Positions 1 to 6,751 are shown, numbered from the stretch's first letter. The stretch is 14,943 nt of DNA from Candidatus Limivicinus faecipullorum (GCA_018711755.1 DVHY01000100.1:1-14943); one strand, 5' to 3'. Notes: generated from the sequence alone by a model not told the origin. Numbers and translations: made by a program.

Positions 1-60
1 AAATTGCAATATCGCTAAATAACTAAATTGATTTTTAAAAAATTATTAAATTTATCTAAA
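1..60. other. AT-rich non-coding edge
   Basis: About 8 of these 60 bases are G or C, against roughly 55-60% in the rest of the window. The stretch lies just downstream of the tmcAL stop codon (minus strand). It holds small palindromes such as ATTGCAAT and TAAATTTA and several A/T runs, but I see no GC-rich hairpin that would make it a normal intrinsic terminator. It may be the edge of an AT-rich neighbouring region or insertion. Confidence 0.5.
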
Positions 61-1260
61 TTAAACAATTTTTGGACCGATTCTCCAGTCCTGGCCCGCC
101 TTTCTTTCCTCCTTAGCCGGGTAAAGCAGGGTAAAAAGGTCATGGGCAGATGCGCCCAGGGCGAACAGTTCCTGAGCGCCGACCCCAAGATGTCTGACGG
201 AAGCCGGCTTGGTGACCACAGATATTGTGCTTAAATTGTCAATATCCCGCAGATATTTTCGGCCTCTCTCCGTTGCTGCCAGAAGCCTGGCATAGTCCGG
301 CAGGCCCTGAGCCATATCTTTTTTTATTCCAAGGGCCGCGCAAAGGCACATGCGCCGCACTCTTGACATGGGCATGCGTCTGGCGGCGGCAAGGTCCACA
401 ATCTCTCTCAGAGAGACGCCCGTCCTAACAGCGGCGTACAGCCGCCTTCCGGCTCCGTCCCCTCCGTCCGGCAGCAGGAGGTAGTCTTTTTCCTCCAGCA
501 TACGCAGCCTGGACATTATGGCAAGCTCCATGCGCTCCTCATCCAGGGCGCAGCGTCCCAGCTCCATTTCACGGCGGAACACCTCCATGGCATCCTGAGG
601 GATATGCGCCTGCAGCTCCTGTCCCCGGCGCAGCATTTCTCTCAGCTCCGAGGCGGAGCGGAACTCCCCTTCCCCCTTCTCGTCATGACCGCTGCCTCTG
701 CGTGCCACTGTAAAGGGAGCCATGGAAGAGCCGAGCCGGCGGAGGGCTTTAAGATACTCCACCGCCAGAATATTGTTGGGCTTTTCCAGCAGCGCCGCCA
801 TATCTCCCAGCCGCTCGGCCAGGACCTCCTGGCGGGCGGAGGCAAAGGAGGCTCTGGGCTGCTGCGCCAGTTTTGCCTTTATTTCTTCTATAATATTTGT
901 CTCCACCAGCTGGGAGGCCAGAAGCTCCAACTTATCCAGAGCGCCGTACTCGCTGCCGAAGCTGAGATGGGTGCAGCCCAAAGCGGAGAGCATAGCTACG
1001 GCCCCCCGGGCAAAGCCCTCCGCAGAGGAGAGGGCCCAGGGCAATGGCAGTTCAAAGACCAGGTCGGCGCCGCAGCGGCAGGCCGCCTCCGCCCTGGCGA
1101 ACTTGGAGAACACGGCCGCCTCTCCCCGCTGCACATAGTCGCCGGACATGACGCAGACCACCGCCGAGTCCTCTCCCAGTGCGGCTCTTCCGGCCTGTAT
1201 CTGCCAGGCGTGGCCCTTGTGAAATGGATTATATTCGCAGACTATCCCGATTATGTTCAT
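61..1260 (-). CDS. tmcAL: tRNA(Met) cytidine acetate ligase TmcAL
   Basis: This 399-residue protein matches the YlbM/TmcAL family. The family uses ATP and free acetate, through an acetyl-adenylate, to make N4-acetylcytidine at the wobble base of elongator tRNA-Met in the cytoplasm. The N-terminus carries the nucleotidyltransferase signature: EYNPFHKGH at residues 9-17 contains the HxGH motif (H14-H17). A conserved SGDYVQRGE block follows at about residue 39, then FSKFARAEAA. The C-terminal part has the family's typical AALGI and ERGRKYLRDI segments. Length is normal for the family. The ATG at 1260 is preceded by GGAGGAG at a spacing of about 6. The gene diverges from acetate kinase, the main acetate-producing enzyme, which is a sensible partner for an acetate-dependent tRNA enzyme. 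The last codons run into AT-rich sequence, so the extreme C-terminus may not be the ancestral one. Confidence 0.93.
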   Translation of the reverse strand: MNIIGIVCEYNPFHKGHAWQIQAGRAALGEDSAVVCVMSGDYVQRGEAAVFSKFARAEAACRCGADLVFELPLPWALSSAEGFARGAVAMLSALGCTHLSFGSEYGALDKLELLASQLVETNIIEEIKAKLAQQPRASFASARQEVLAERLGDMAALLEKPNNILAVEYLKALRRLGSSMAPFTVARRGSGHDEKGEGEFRSASELREMLRRGQELQAHIPQDAMEVFRREMELGRCALDEERMELAIMSRLRMLEEKDYLLLPDGGDGAGRRLYAAVRTGVSLREIVDLAAARRMPMSRVRRMCLCAALGIKKDMAQGLPDYARLLAATERGRKYLRDIDNLSTISVVTKPASVRHLGVGAQELFALGASAHDLFTLLYPAKEERKAGQDWRIGPKIV

Positions 1261-1286
1261 GTACGCTCCTCCGGGTCAAAAAGGAC

Positions 1287-1314
1287 TTGCATTTTTCACC
1301 ATTTGTATTAAAAT
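1287..1314 (+). promoter_or_regulatory. Candidate sigma-A promoter for ackA
   Basis: TTGCAT (1287-1292), a 16-base spacer and TAAAAT (1309-1314) would start transcription near 1321, giving a leader of about 60 nt before the ackA ATG. The -10 box overlaps that of the oppositely directed tmcAL promoter. Assigned by eye only. Confidence 0.5.
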
Positions 1315-1332
1315 AAATAAGGTATAGTTCAA
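1305..1332 (-). promoter_or_regulatory. Candidate sigma-A promoter for tmcAL
   Basis: On the minus strand TTGAAC (1332-1327), a 16-base spacer and TAATAC (1310-1305) would start transcription around 1298, about 38 nt before the tmcAL ATG. It overlaps the ackA promoter, so the two polymerase sites are probably mutually exclusive. Assigned by eye only. Confidence 0.45.
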
Positions 1333-1383
1333 CCATGATTTTACTCAAGGGAAAGAACATTTACAATAGAAAGGAACAAAATA

Positions 1384-2583
1384 ATGAAAATTCTTGTAAT
1401 CAACGCCGGCAGCTCCTCCCTCAAGTATCAGCTTATAGATATGGAGACCGAGCAGGTCATTGCCAAGGGCCTTTGCGAGCGTATCGGCATCGACGGACAC
1501 CTGAAGCACACCCCCATGATAGGCGGCAAGAGCGTTTTTAACGAGGATGTACCCATGCCCACCCATGCCGAGGCCATAGCTGCCGTTATCGACAAGCTCA
1601 CCAGCAAGGAGTACGGCGTTGTCAGCTCCATGAAGGAGATAGACGCCGTCGGCCATCGTGTGGTCCACGGCGGCGAGAAGTTTGCCTGTTCCGTGAAGAT
1701 AGATGATTCCGTCATGGCAGCCCTGGAGGAATGCACCCCCTTCGCTCCCCTGCACAATCCCGCCAACATAACCGGTATCAACGCCTGCAAGGCGGTCATG
1801 GGCGACGTACCCATGGTAGCCGTATTCGATACGGCCTTCCACCAGACCATGCCCGGAAAGGCTTTCACCTACGCCATCCCCTATGAGTATTACAAGAATG
1901 ACGGCATCCGCCGCTACGGTTTCCACGGCACCTCCCACCGCTATGTCTCCGCCCGCTGCGCGGAACTGATGGGCAAGCCCATTGAAGAGCTGAAGCTCAT
2001 CTCCTGCCATATGGGCAACGGCTCCTCCATCTGCGCCATCGACGGCGGCAAGAGCGTTGACACCTCCATGGGCTTTACTCCTCTGGTGGGCCTGCCTATG
2101 GGCACCCGCTGCGGCGACCTGGACGCCGGCGTTATACAGTTCCTTATGAATAAATACGGCTTCAGCATTGACGAGATGCTGAACATCCTCAACAAGAAAT
2201 CCGGCGTGCTGGGCGTCTCCGGCGTGTCCTCCGACTTCCGTGACCTGGACGCCGCCGCCGAGCAGGGCAACCAGCGCGCCCAGCTGGCTCTGGACATGTT
2301 CCACTACTGGGTGGCCAAGGTGGCCGGCTCCTATGTGGCCGCAATGAACGGCGTGGACGCCATCATTTTCACCGCCGGCGTGGGCGAGAACAGCCGTGAG
2401 ACCCGCAAGGCAATCTGCGAGTACTTCGGCTACCTGGGCGTCACCGTGGACGACGAGGCCAACTCCAAGCGGGGCGAGGACGTCATGATCTCCACTCCCG
2501 ACTCCAAGGTCAAGGTCTTTGTCATTCCCACCAATGAGGAACTGGTCATCGCCAGAGACACCAGAGACATTATCGGAGGCTGA
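1384..2583 (+). CDS. ackA: Acetate kinase
   Basis: Acetate kinase interconverts acetyl phosphate + ADP and acetate + ATP. It is the last, ATP-yielding step of acetate fermentation in the cytoplasm. The 399-residue protein is the usual family length. It starts with the signature VINAGSSSLKY, giving N7, S10, S12 and K14. The family's substrate and catalytic residues are visible at R92 (AVGHRVVHGGE), D149 (VFDTAFH), the HGTSHRYV block near 181, R242 (MGTRCGDLDAG) and E385 (TNEELVIARDT). The ATG at 1384 follows AAGGA at a spacing of 8. No pta (phosphotransacetylase) is adjacent, so the gene is transcribed alone and ends at a strong terminator. A Cys in MGTRCGDLD, where many family members have Ser, is a minor variation. 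Confidence 0.97.
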   Translation: MKILVINAGSSSLKYQLIDMETEQVIAKGLCERIGIDGHLKHTPMIGGKSVFNEDVPMPTHAEAIAAVIDKLTSKEYGVVSSMKEIDAVGHRVVHGGEKFACSVKIDDSVMAALEECTPFAPLHNPANITGINACKAVMGDVPMVAVFDTAFHQTMPGKAFTYAIPYEYYKNDGIRRYGFHGTSHRYVSARCAELMGKPIEELKLISCHMGNGSSICAIDGGKSVDTSMGFTPLVGLPMGTRCGDLDAGVIQFLMNKYGFSIDEMLNILNKKSGVLGVSGVSSDFRDLDAAAEQGNQRAQLALDMFHYWVAKVAGSYVAAMNGVDAIIFTAGVGENSRETRKAICEYFGYLGVTVDDEANSKRGEDVMISTPDSKVKVFVIPTNEELVIARDTRDIIGG

Positions 2584-2612
2584 GTTTCCCGCCGCCCATA
2601 TTCGGTTTGCAG

Positions 2613-2647
2613 ACCGGCACGAGCTTTTCGTGCCGGTTTTTTATTTT
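2613..2647 (+). terminator. Intrinsic terminator of ackA
   Basis: A perfect 10-bp stem (ACCGGCACGA, 2613-2622, with TCGTGCCGGT, 2628-2637) and a 5-base loop are followed by TTTTTATTTT. It lies 30 bases past the ackA stop and is a textbook rho-independent terminator. Confidence 0.93.
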
Positions 2648-2666
2648 CTGCTCCGTGCTGCGACAA

Positions 2667-2698
2667 AGCCCCGCCGTGGATTTCCCACCGGCGGGGCT
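2667..2698 (-). terminator. Probable terminator of the dehydratase gene
   Basis: AGCCCCGCCG (2667-2676) pairs perfectly with CGGCGGGGCT (2689-2698), and the inner TGG/CCA can extend the stem with a one-base bulge. It sits 29 bases downstream of the minus-strand dehydratase stop. On that strand the tail is only TTTGTCG, so termination may be partial. The plus-strand side is followed by AAAAATATTTT. Convergent ackA transcription stops just before it. Confidence 0.55.
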
Positions 2699-2726
2699 AA
2701 AAATATTTTCCTTGTTTTCCTGGGCT

Positions 2727-4640
2727 TCACACCTCGATGGTGTCCGCAGGGTTCACCGCTCCGGGTATGGGCTCGTACATGGAATCCGCAGGCTCCTTTA
2801 TGATGCTCAGCATACATTCCCTAACTCTGGGGTTGGGGGCATAGAGCACCTGCCGCAGGGTCTCCAGCTTCTCCTCTATCTCCATGGGCGTGTACATCAC
2901 CTGATGGCCGATGTAGATGAGCTTGTTGTCGGTCTTCTGCAGGCCCTCGGATTTCAGCAGCAGTTCCTCATAGAGCTTCTCCCCGGGGCGAAGGCCGATA
3001 TATTTTATCTGGATATCCACATCCGGCTCAAAGCCGCTGAGACGTATCATCTTCCTGGCCATGTCATCTATGCGCACCGGCTCGCCCATATCCAGCACGA
3101 AGACCTCTCCACCCTCGGCATAGGCCCCGGCCTGGAGTATCAAGGAAACGGCCTCGGGAATGGTCATGAAGAAGCGGGTGACCCGCTTGTCCGTCACGGT
3201 GACGGGGCCGCCTTCGGCTATCTGCTTTCTGAACAGGGGGATGACGCTGCCGTTGCTGCCCAGCACATTGCCGAAGCGGACGGCGATATATTTTGTATGG
3301 TGCTGTCCGTTCATGGACTGCACTACCATTTCGCACATACGTTTTGAGGCGCCCATCACGTTGGTGGGGTTCACAGCCTTGTCGGTGGAGATGAGGATAA
3401 AGAGCCCGGTGCCGTAGTCTCCGGCGGCCTTGGCCACATTGTAGGTGCCGAAGATATTGTTCTTTATGGCCTCGGCGGGGCTGTCCTCCATGAGGGGCAC
3501 ATGCTTGTGGGCTGCGGCATGGCAGACCACGTCGGGCCTGTAGGTGTCGAACACGTAGCGCACCCGGCGCTCATCCCGCACGGAGCCGATGAGGGTGACC
3601 AGGTCAAGGCCGGGATAGCGGCGCTTCAGCTCCATCTGGATATCGTAGGCGTTGTTCTCATAGATATCAAAAATTATCAAACGGCTGGGAGAGAGGGCCG
3701 CCACCTGGCGGCAGAGCTCGCTGCCTATGGAGCCGCCGCCGCCGGTGACCAGGACGGTCTTGCCCTGGATCTTGTCCCGTATGGCAGCGTTGTCCGTATG
3801 TACCTGAGTCCTGCCCAGCAGGTCCTCTATGCTCACGTTTTTAATCTGGGTGAGGGTGAGCTCCCCGCTTATCAGCTTGTCCAGGGAAGGCAGGGTCTTC
3901 AGCTGGGCCCCTGTGCGGCTGCAAATCTCAAGTATCTCGTTTCTGAGCCTGTCCGAGGCCGAGGGTATACAGAAGATTATATCCTCTATGTCATAGCGCC
4001 TGGCGGCTTCGATTATCTTGTCCCGGCCGCCAACGACTTTGATGCCTCTGACCCTGGTGCCTCTTTTAGCCGGGTCGTCGTCGATAAGGCACATGACCCG
4101 GTTCTTGGCATGGGGGTTGTTCTCCAGGTCCCGGATGACCAGGACCGCCCCGTCGCCGGCGCCGATTAGCATGGTGCGGCGCAGCTTGCCGCCCTTTTCC
4201 GCGTTGCGGGATATGATGTTCCTCCGCGCCTGCCGGTAGGCGACCCGGGAGACGGCGATGATAAGGAACAAGACAACGGTATAGATGAAGGGAAAGCTCC
4301 TGGGGAAGGGACAGCCCATCAGTTTTACGGCCATATAATACAGCGCCGAAGCGCATACGGAGGCAAAGCCCATAGATATGAGCTCCCGCTCTCCCGCATA
4401 TTCCCAGGCGCTGCTGTACAGGCCGAAGATCTTGAACATAAGAAGGGCGCTTATCGTGCCTGGTATGGCTCCCATGCGCAGAGTGCGCAGGAAGCCGTGG
4501 ATGGCCACGTCCTCAATGGAGAAATCCATGCGCAGCATAATGGCCAGGAAGGCGGACAGATTGATTATTATTATATCAATAAGGACTATTCCCAATATCC
4601 GCAGCTCATGGCCCGCGTTTGATTTCTTATCGGCTTTCAT
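2727..4640 (-). CDS. Membrane-bound nucleotide-sugar 4,6-dehydratase (CapD/PglF/FlaA1-like)
   Basis: The 637-residue protein belongs to the polysaccharide biosynthesis family typified by PglF, WbpM and CapD. Members dehydrate UDP-GlcNAc-type sugars at C4/C6 for capsule, O-antigen-like or glycoprotein sugars. Four hydrophobic segments lie at about residues 15-36, 55-73, 88-107 and 117-132. A first nucleotide-binding fold follows (LIGAGDGAVL, 158-167), then the extended short-chain dehydrogenase domain with VTGGGGSIGSE (298-308). The catalytic area STDKAVNPTNVMGASK supplies S418, M429 and K433; Met in place of the usual Tyr is characteristic of this family (reported as an SMK triad in WbpM). 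A possible in-frame start at 4739 is rejected because AGAGGT stands 5 bases before the ATG at 4640, and the longer form would start upstream of the promoter -10. The exact sugar product cannot be told, and no other glycan genes are in view. Confidence 0.9.
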   Translation of the reverse strand: MKADKKSNAGHELRILGIVLIDIIIINLSAFLAIMLRMDFSIEDVAIHGFLRTLRMGAIPGTISALLMFKIFGLYSSAWEYAGERELISMGFASVCASALYYMAVKLMGCPFPRSFPFIYTVVLFLIIAVSRVAYRQARRNIISRNAEKGGKLRRTMLIGAGDGAVLVIRDLENNPHAKNRVMCLIDDDPAKRGTRVRGIKVVGGRDKIIEAARRYDIEDIIFCIPSASDRLRNEILEICSRTGAQLKTLPSLDKLISGELTLTQIKNVSIEDLLGRTQVHTDNAAIRDKIQGKTVLVTGGGGSIGSELCRQVAALSPSRLIIFDIYENNAYDIQMELKRRYPGLDLVTLIGSVRDERRVRYVFDTYRPDVVCHAAAHKHVPLMEDSPAEAIKNNIFGTYNVAKAAGDYGTGLFILISTDKAVNPTNVMGASKRMCEMVVQSMNGQHHTKYIAVRFGNVLGSNGSVIPLFRKQIAEGGPVTVTDKRVTRFFMTIPEAVSLILQAGAYAEGGEVFVLDMGEPVRIDDMARKMIRLSGFEPDVDIQIKYIGLRPGEKLYEELLLKSEGLQKTDNKLIYIGHQVMYTPMEIEEKLETLRQVLYAPNPRVRECMLSIIKEPADSMYEPIPGAVNPADTIEV

Positions 4641-4669
4641 GCTAGACCTCTTTTCAGGTTCAGGTGAGG

Positions 4670-4701
4670 GGCGCCCTCCGCCAGTGGCGGATAAAGGCGC
4701 C
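4670..4701 (-). promoter_or_regulatory. Nested hairpin in dehydratase mRNA leader
   Basis: GGCGCC at 4696-4701 and again at 4670-4675 (self-complementary) form an outer stem. It encloses a perfect 6-bp hairpin, TCCGCC/GGCGGA (4686-4691 with 4677-4682), with a 3-base loop. The element lies between the predicted transcription start (about 4704) and the ribosome binding site, so it would be the 5' end of the mRNA. No U-run follows, so it is not a simple terminator. A role in mRNA stability or translation control is inference. Confidence 0.5.
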
Positions 4702-4710
4702 GGACAAGGT

Positions 4711-4739
4711 ATTATACGCCATATCCGCGTATTTCGCAA
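4711..4739 (-). promoter_or_regulatory. Sigma-A promoter of the dehydratase gene
   Basis: On the minus strand TTGCGA (4739-4734), a 17-base spacer and a perfect TATAAT (4716-4711) give a strong housekeeping promoter. The predicted start is near 4704, about 64 nt ahead of the ATG. It lies between thiN and the dehydratase, so the dehydratase is expressed independently of thiN. Confidence 0.78.
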
Positions 4740-4783
4740 GGGGAAGGTGTTTTATAGGGGCTGCATGCAGGCTTGTCCTCCGG

Positions 4784-5407
4784 CTATCTGCGGTCCCGCA
4801 CCAGCAGCAGCCTGCCCTGGGCCACTGTGACTCTGGCAGTTTTGCCCGACAGGGGTTCATTGCTGACCCCATACTGGTACTCACAGTCTATCTCCCCATC
4901 CTTCAGGGTAAATTTTGCGTTTTCAATGTTGACTCCCCTGGCCGTACCGCTGATATTCAGCAGAGAAAAGAATGGAAATTCCGGGCCTATCTCCGCAGCC
5001 TCTCCGGACACGATCTCCATTTCCGAATAGTCGTCAACTATCATGCCCCTCAGTCCAAGGGAATCCAGCTTCAGCAGTATGGAGAGGTTGCCCAGGGAGT
5101 GGTCTATCCTGTCCCCCACCACGCCGATGAGAAGGAATTCATCAAAGCCCCGCTTCACCGCCTCCCGGGCAGCGTAGACGCTGTCCGTGTCGTCCTTCTC
5201 CCGGGGCAGGAATATGGTCTCCACCGGCAGATGGGGAACGGCGTGGGAATCAAAGTCCCCTATTATAAGGTCCGGCTGTATTCCCAAGGCCTCAAGATGC
5301 CTCAGGCCGTTGTCGCAAAAAATATAATAATCCCCGGGGCGGAGATAATTTTTCACTTCGTCATAACGCCGTATTTCGGCCCCTCCGACTATTACGCATC
5401 TGGACAT
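4784..5407 (-). CDS. thiN: Thiamine diphosphokinase
   Basis: Thiamine diphosphokinase transfers pyrophosphate from ATP to thiamine to make thiamine diphosphate, the cofactor of pyruvate-oxidising and transketolase enzymes. The 207-residue length fits the family. Motifs are clear: CDNGLRHLEALGIQPDLIIG leading into GDFDS (50-54, metal/ATP site), the KDDTDS block (71-76), and GDRIDHSLGNL (98-108), the conserved G-R-x-D-H substrate loop. The C-terminal beta-rich thiamine-binding domain includes SLLNISGTARGV and YGVSNEP. The ATG at 5407 is preceded by GAGGTG at a spacing of 7. In many Firmicutes this gene follows rsgA and rpe; here it stands alone between sigK and the sugar dehydratase with its own promoter. 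No TPP riboswitch is apparent in the short leader. Confidence 0.93.
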   Translation of the reverse strand: MSRCVIVGGAEIRRYDEVKNYLRPGDYYIFCDNGLRHLEALGIQPDLIIGDFDSHAVPHLPVETIFLPREKDDTDSVYAAREAVKRGFDEFLLIGVVGDRIDHSLGNLSILLKLDSLGLRGMIVDDYSEMEIVSGEAAEIGPEFPFFSLLNISGTARGVNIENAKFTLKDGEIDCEYQYGVSNEPLSGKTARVTVAQGRLLLVRDRR

Positions 5408-5487
5408 GTATTCACCTCAGAAATCCACAGGACCCACCACCCGGTGCCGGAGGGCAGCAATGGCCCGGCCTGTTTATTTTTCATTTC

Positions 5488-5516
5488 ATTATACCCGCAT
5501 TTTTATCCCGGTGCAA
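5488..5516 (-). promoter_or_regulatory. Sigma-A promoter of thiN
   Basis: On the minus strand TTGCAC (5516-5511), a spacer of exactly 17 bases and TATAAT (5493-5488) match the housekeeping consensus well. Transcription would start near 5481, giving a leader of about 74 nt before the thiN ATG. Confidence 0.8.
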
Positions 5517-5582
5517 GAATTTATCCAGATAATACCGTCCTCTCCCTCTCCCGCACGGCATGTCCTTATTTACGGCAGCAAA

Positions 5583-5614
5583 ACAGGAGACCGCCCTCCG
5601 GGGAAGTCTCCTGT
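5583..5614 (-). terminator. Hairpin terminator after sigK
   Basis: ACAGGAGAC (5583-5591) pairs perfectly with GTCTCCTGT (5606-5614), and a CCC/GGG pairing extends inside the 14-base loop. It lies 28 bases downstream of the sigK stop on the minus strand. The tail there is only TTTGCTG, so efficiency may be modest. On the plus strand it is followed by AAAAAG, so it can only work for the minus strand. Confidence 0.55.
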
Positions 5615-5642
5615 AAAAAGCGCCGGGCCGGAGCCTCTCCCT

Positions 5643-6341
5643 TCAAAAAGGTGAGGCGTCCTCTCCAAGAGCGGCCCTCAGTTTTTCCAGAGCTTTCTTC
5701 TCTATGCGGGAAACATATGACCTGCTTATATCGCAGAGCCGGGCAGTCTCCCGCTGGGTCCGGGGCTCATGACCGTCAAGCCCGTAGCGCAGCAAGATTA
5801 TCTGGGCCTCCCGCCTATCCAGAGTTCTGGCTATACAGTCTCTGAGGCAGCCGCAAAGCTCCCGGCTGCCCAGAGTGTCGGCCAGATCCTCCTCCATGGC
5901 CACCACGTCCATCACCGACAGGCCGTTGCCCTCGCTGTCCACATCCAGGGCGTCGGACAAGCTCAGGTCCCCTGCCGACTTCTTGTTTGACCTGAAGTGC
6001 ATGAGTATCTCGTTTTCTATGCACCGGGAGGCATAGGTCGCCAGGCGCACGCCCTTGTCGGGTTTGTATGTATTTATCCCCTTGATAAGGCCTATGGTGC
6101 CTATGGATATCAGATCGTCGATATCCTCGGTCTGGGTAAAGTACTTTTTGATGATGTGGGCCACCAGCCTCAGATTGTGCTCCACCAGCGTGTTGCGGCT
6201 GTCTATGTCGCCCCGCATCCAGTTCTCTATGTGCCGTCGTTCCTCTTCCCTGCTCAGGGGTTTGGGGAAGGAATCCCCCGGCGCTATGCGCAGCATGAGC
6301 AGGAAGCTGTTCATCAGCAGTAAGAAAGCGGTTTCCAGCAT
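5643..6341 (-). CDS. sigK: RNA polymerase sporulation sigma factor SigK (pro-sigma-K)
   Basis: The 232-residue protein matches the late mother-cell sporulation sigma factor that drives coat and spore-maturation genes. Region 2 runs about 55-117 and carries the family block DLISIGTIGLIKGI (76-89) and ATYASRCIENEILMHFR (101-117). Region 4.2 is the helix-turn-helix TQRETARLCDISRSYVSRIE at about 195-214. The first 20 residues are strongly hydrophobic (LLLMNSFLLML) before FPKPLSREEE. This resembles the membrane-tethering pro-sequence that SpoIVFB removes in Bacillus subtilis, so activation is probably by regulated proteolysis. The gene is uninterrupted, so there is no skin-type element. The ATG at 6341 has GAGGTGAG just upstream. 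A hairpin-forming repeat lies 20-70 bases upstream of the start. Sigma-E or sigma-K control is expected from the family, but I could not fix a promoter. Confidence 0.93.
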   Translation of the reverse strand: MLETAFLLLMNSFLLMLRIAPGDSFPKPLSREEERRHIENWMRGDIDSRNTLVEHNLRLVAHIIKKYFTQTEDIDDLISIGTIGLIKGINTYKPDKGVRLATYASRCIENEILMHFRSNKKSAGDLSLSDALDVDSEGNGLSVMDVVAMEEDLADTLGSRELCGCLRDCIARTLDRREAQIILLRYGLDGHEPRTQRETARLCDISRSYVSRIEKKALEKLRAALGEDASPF

Positions 6342-6361
6342 TTTCTCACCTCGTCATATCA

Positions 6362-6409
6362 TATTCACCCACAGGGTGTCCAGATTCGACGGACAGCCAG
6401 AGGTGAATA
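6362..6409. repeat. 48-base imperfect inverted repeat between sigK and a small ORF
   Basis: TATTCACC (6362-6369) is an exact inverted repeat of GGTGAATA (6402-6409). Inside it TGTCC (6377-6381) pairs with GGACA (6391-6395), and several intervening bases also pair (G74-75 with C97-98 of the 6300s, C6372 with G6400). The whole folds as one long hairpin with a 9-base loop and a few mismatches. It sits just before the GGGAGGT ribosome binding site of the small plus-strand ORF and in the leader/promoter region of sigK. It could be an operator, an RNA leader structure or part of a repeat element. Confidence 0.5.
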
Positions 6410-6424
6410 ATGGGAGGTAAAAAA

Positions 6425-6493
6425 ATGTGTTCAGGCTTTGTTTACGCCTTGCATCCCCTTTGCGGCCTGGGAGGCGGGGGCAGCCGGTTTTAA
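6425..6493 (+). CDS. Candidate 22-residue peptide
   Basis: An ATG at 6425 opens 22 codons ending in TAA. It is preceded by GGGAGGT with a 6-base A spacer, one of the best ribosome binding sites in the window. The peptide starts MCSGFVYALHPLCG and ends in a glycine-rich GGGGSRF. It has two cysteines ten residues apart and no recognisable family. It lies on the plus strand between two minus-strand genes, with a long imperfect hairpin directly upstream and a 20-base perfect palindrome 10 bases after its stop. No convincing promoter was found. It could be a translated small protein, a leader peptide or a repeat-borne chance ORF. Confidence 0.3.
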   Translation: MCSGFVYALHPLCGLGGGGSRF

Positions 6494-6503
6494 GTATGTG
6501 TGC

Positions 6504-6523
6504 GGCTTTTCCCGGGAAAAGCC
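6504..6523. repeat. Perfect 20-base palindrome
   Basis: GGCTTTTCCCGGGAAAAGCC is fully self-complementary. It begins immediately after the TAA (6526-6524) of the transglutaminase remnant on the minus strand. As RNA it would fold into a tight hairpin on either strand. Neither side has a U-run, so it is an atypical terminator at best; a protein-binding site or the end of a repeat element are alternatives. Confidence 0.6.
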
Positions 6524-6751
6524 TTATGTGGGTGAGATGTCCAGGCACAGCGCCGCATCGTCACAGGTATATATGTATTCATTTGTGGGGTGTCCCGCAC
6601 TGTACAGGATGTTTATGGTGGCGTCTGCATTCATTGCAAGCTCCACCAGCTGCTCATACACGCTCTCATCCGCCGCCAGGACCGTCAGGCTGACGCCGCT
6701 CTGCTCGGAGAGTATACGGGTCAGCTCGTTTATGTCGAACTCTTCCAGCAC
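6524..6751 (-). pseudogene. Out-of-frame C-terminal part of the transglutaminase-like gene
   Basis: This stretch continues the upstream minus-strand gene in the -1 frame. Around GGTGGGTGCTGG (the CCC at 6751-6753 on the plus strand) the upstream frame reads NYHYRNGG and then runs into CWKSST and a stop. One added G would instead give NYHYRNGG-VLEEFDINELTRIL and 75 residues ending DISPT, of ordinary amino-acid composition with alternating hydrophobic residues. A single-base deletion in the G run, or a sequencing error there, explains this most simply. No X-XXY-YYZ slippery site fits, so programmed frameshifting is unlikely. Confidence 0.7.

Noticed and set aside
1345..2304. A 319-codon open frame antisense to ackA
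   Set aside because: Shadow of ackA. The translation is low-complexity Gly/Ala/His-rich without family motifs.
5408..5487. TPP riboswitch ahead of thiN
   Set aside because: The leader from the predicted start is only about 74 nt and lacks the THI-box (CTGAGA) motif.
4664..5845. A 393-codon plus-strand open frame across thiN and the end of sigK
   Set aside because: It spans two motif-rich minus-strand genes and their promoters and terminator, and its translation shows no recognisable domain.
6342..6420. Sigma-E or sigma-K type promoter for sigK
   Set aside because: AATATGATA near the start partly resembles a sigma-K -10, but the spacing to any acceptable -35 is wrong and it lies too close to the ATG.
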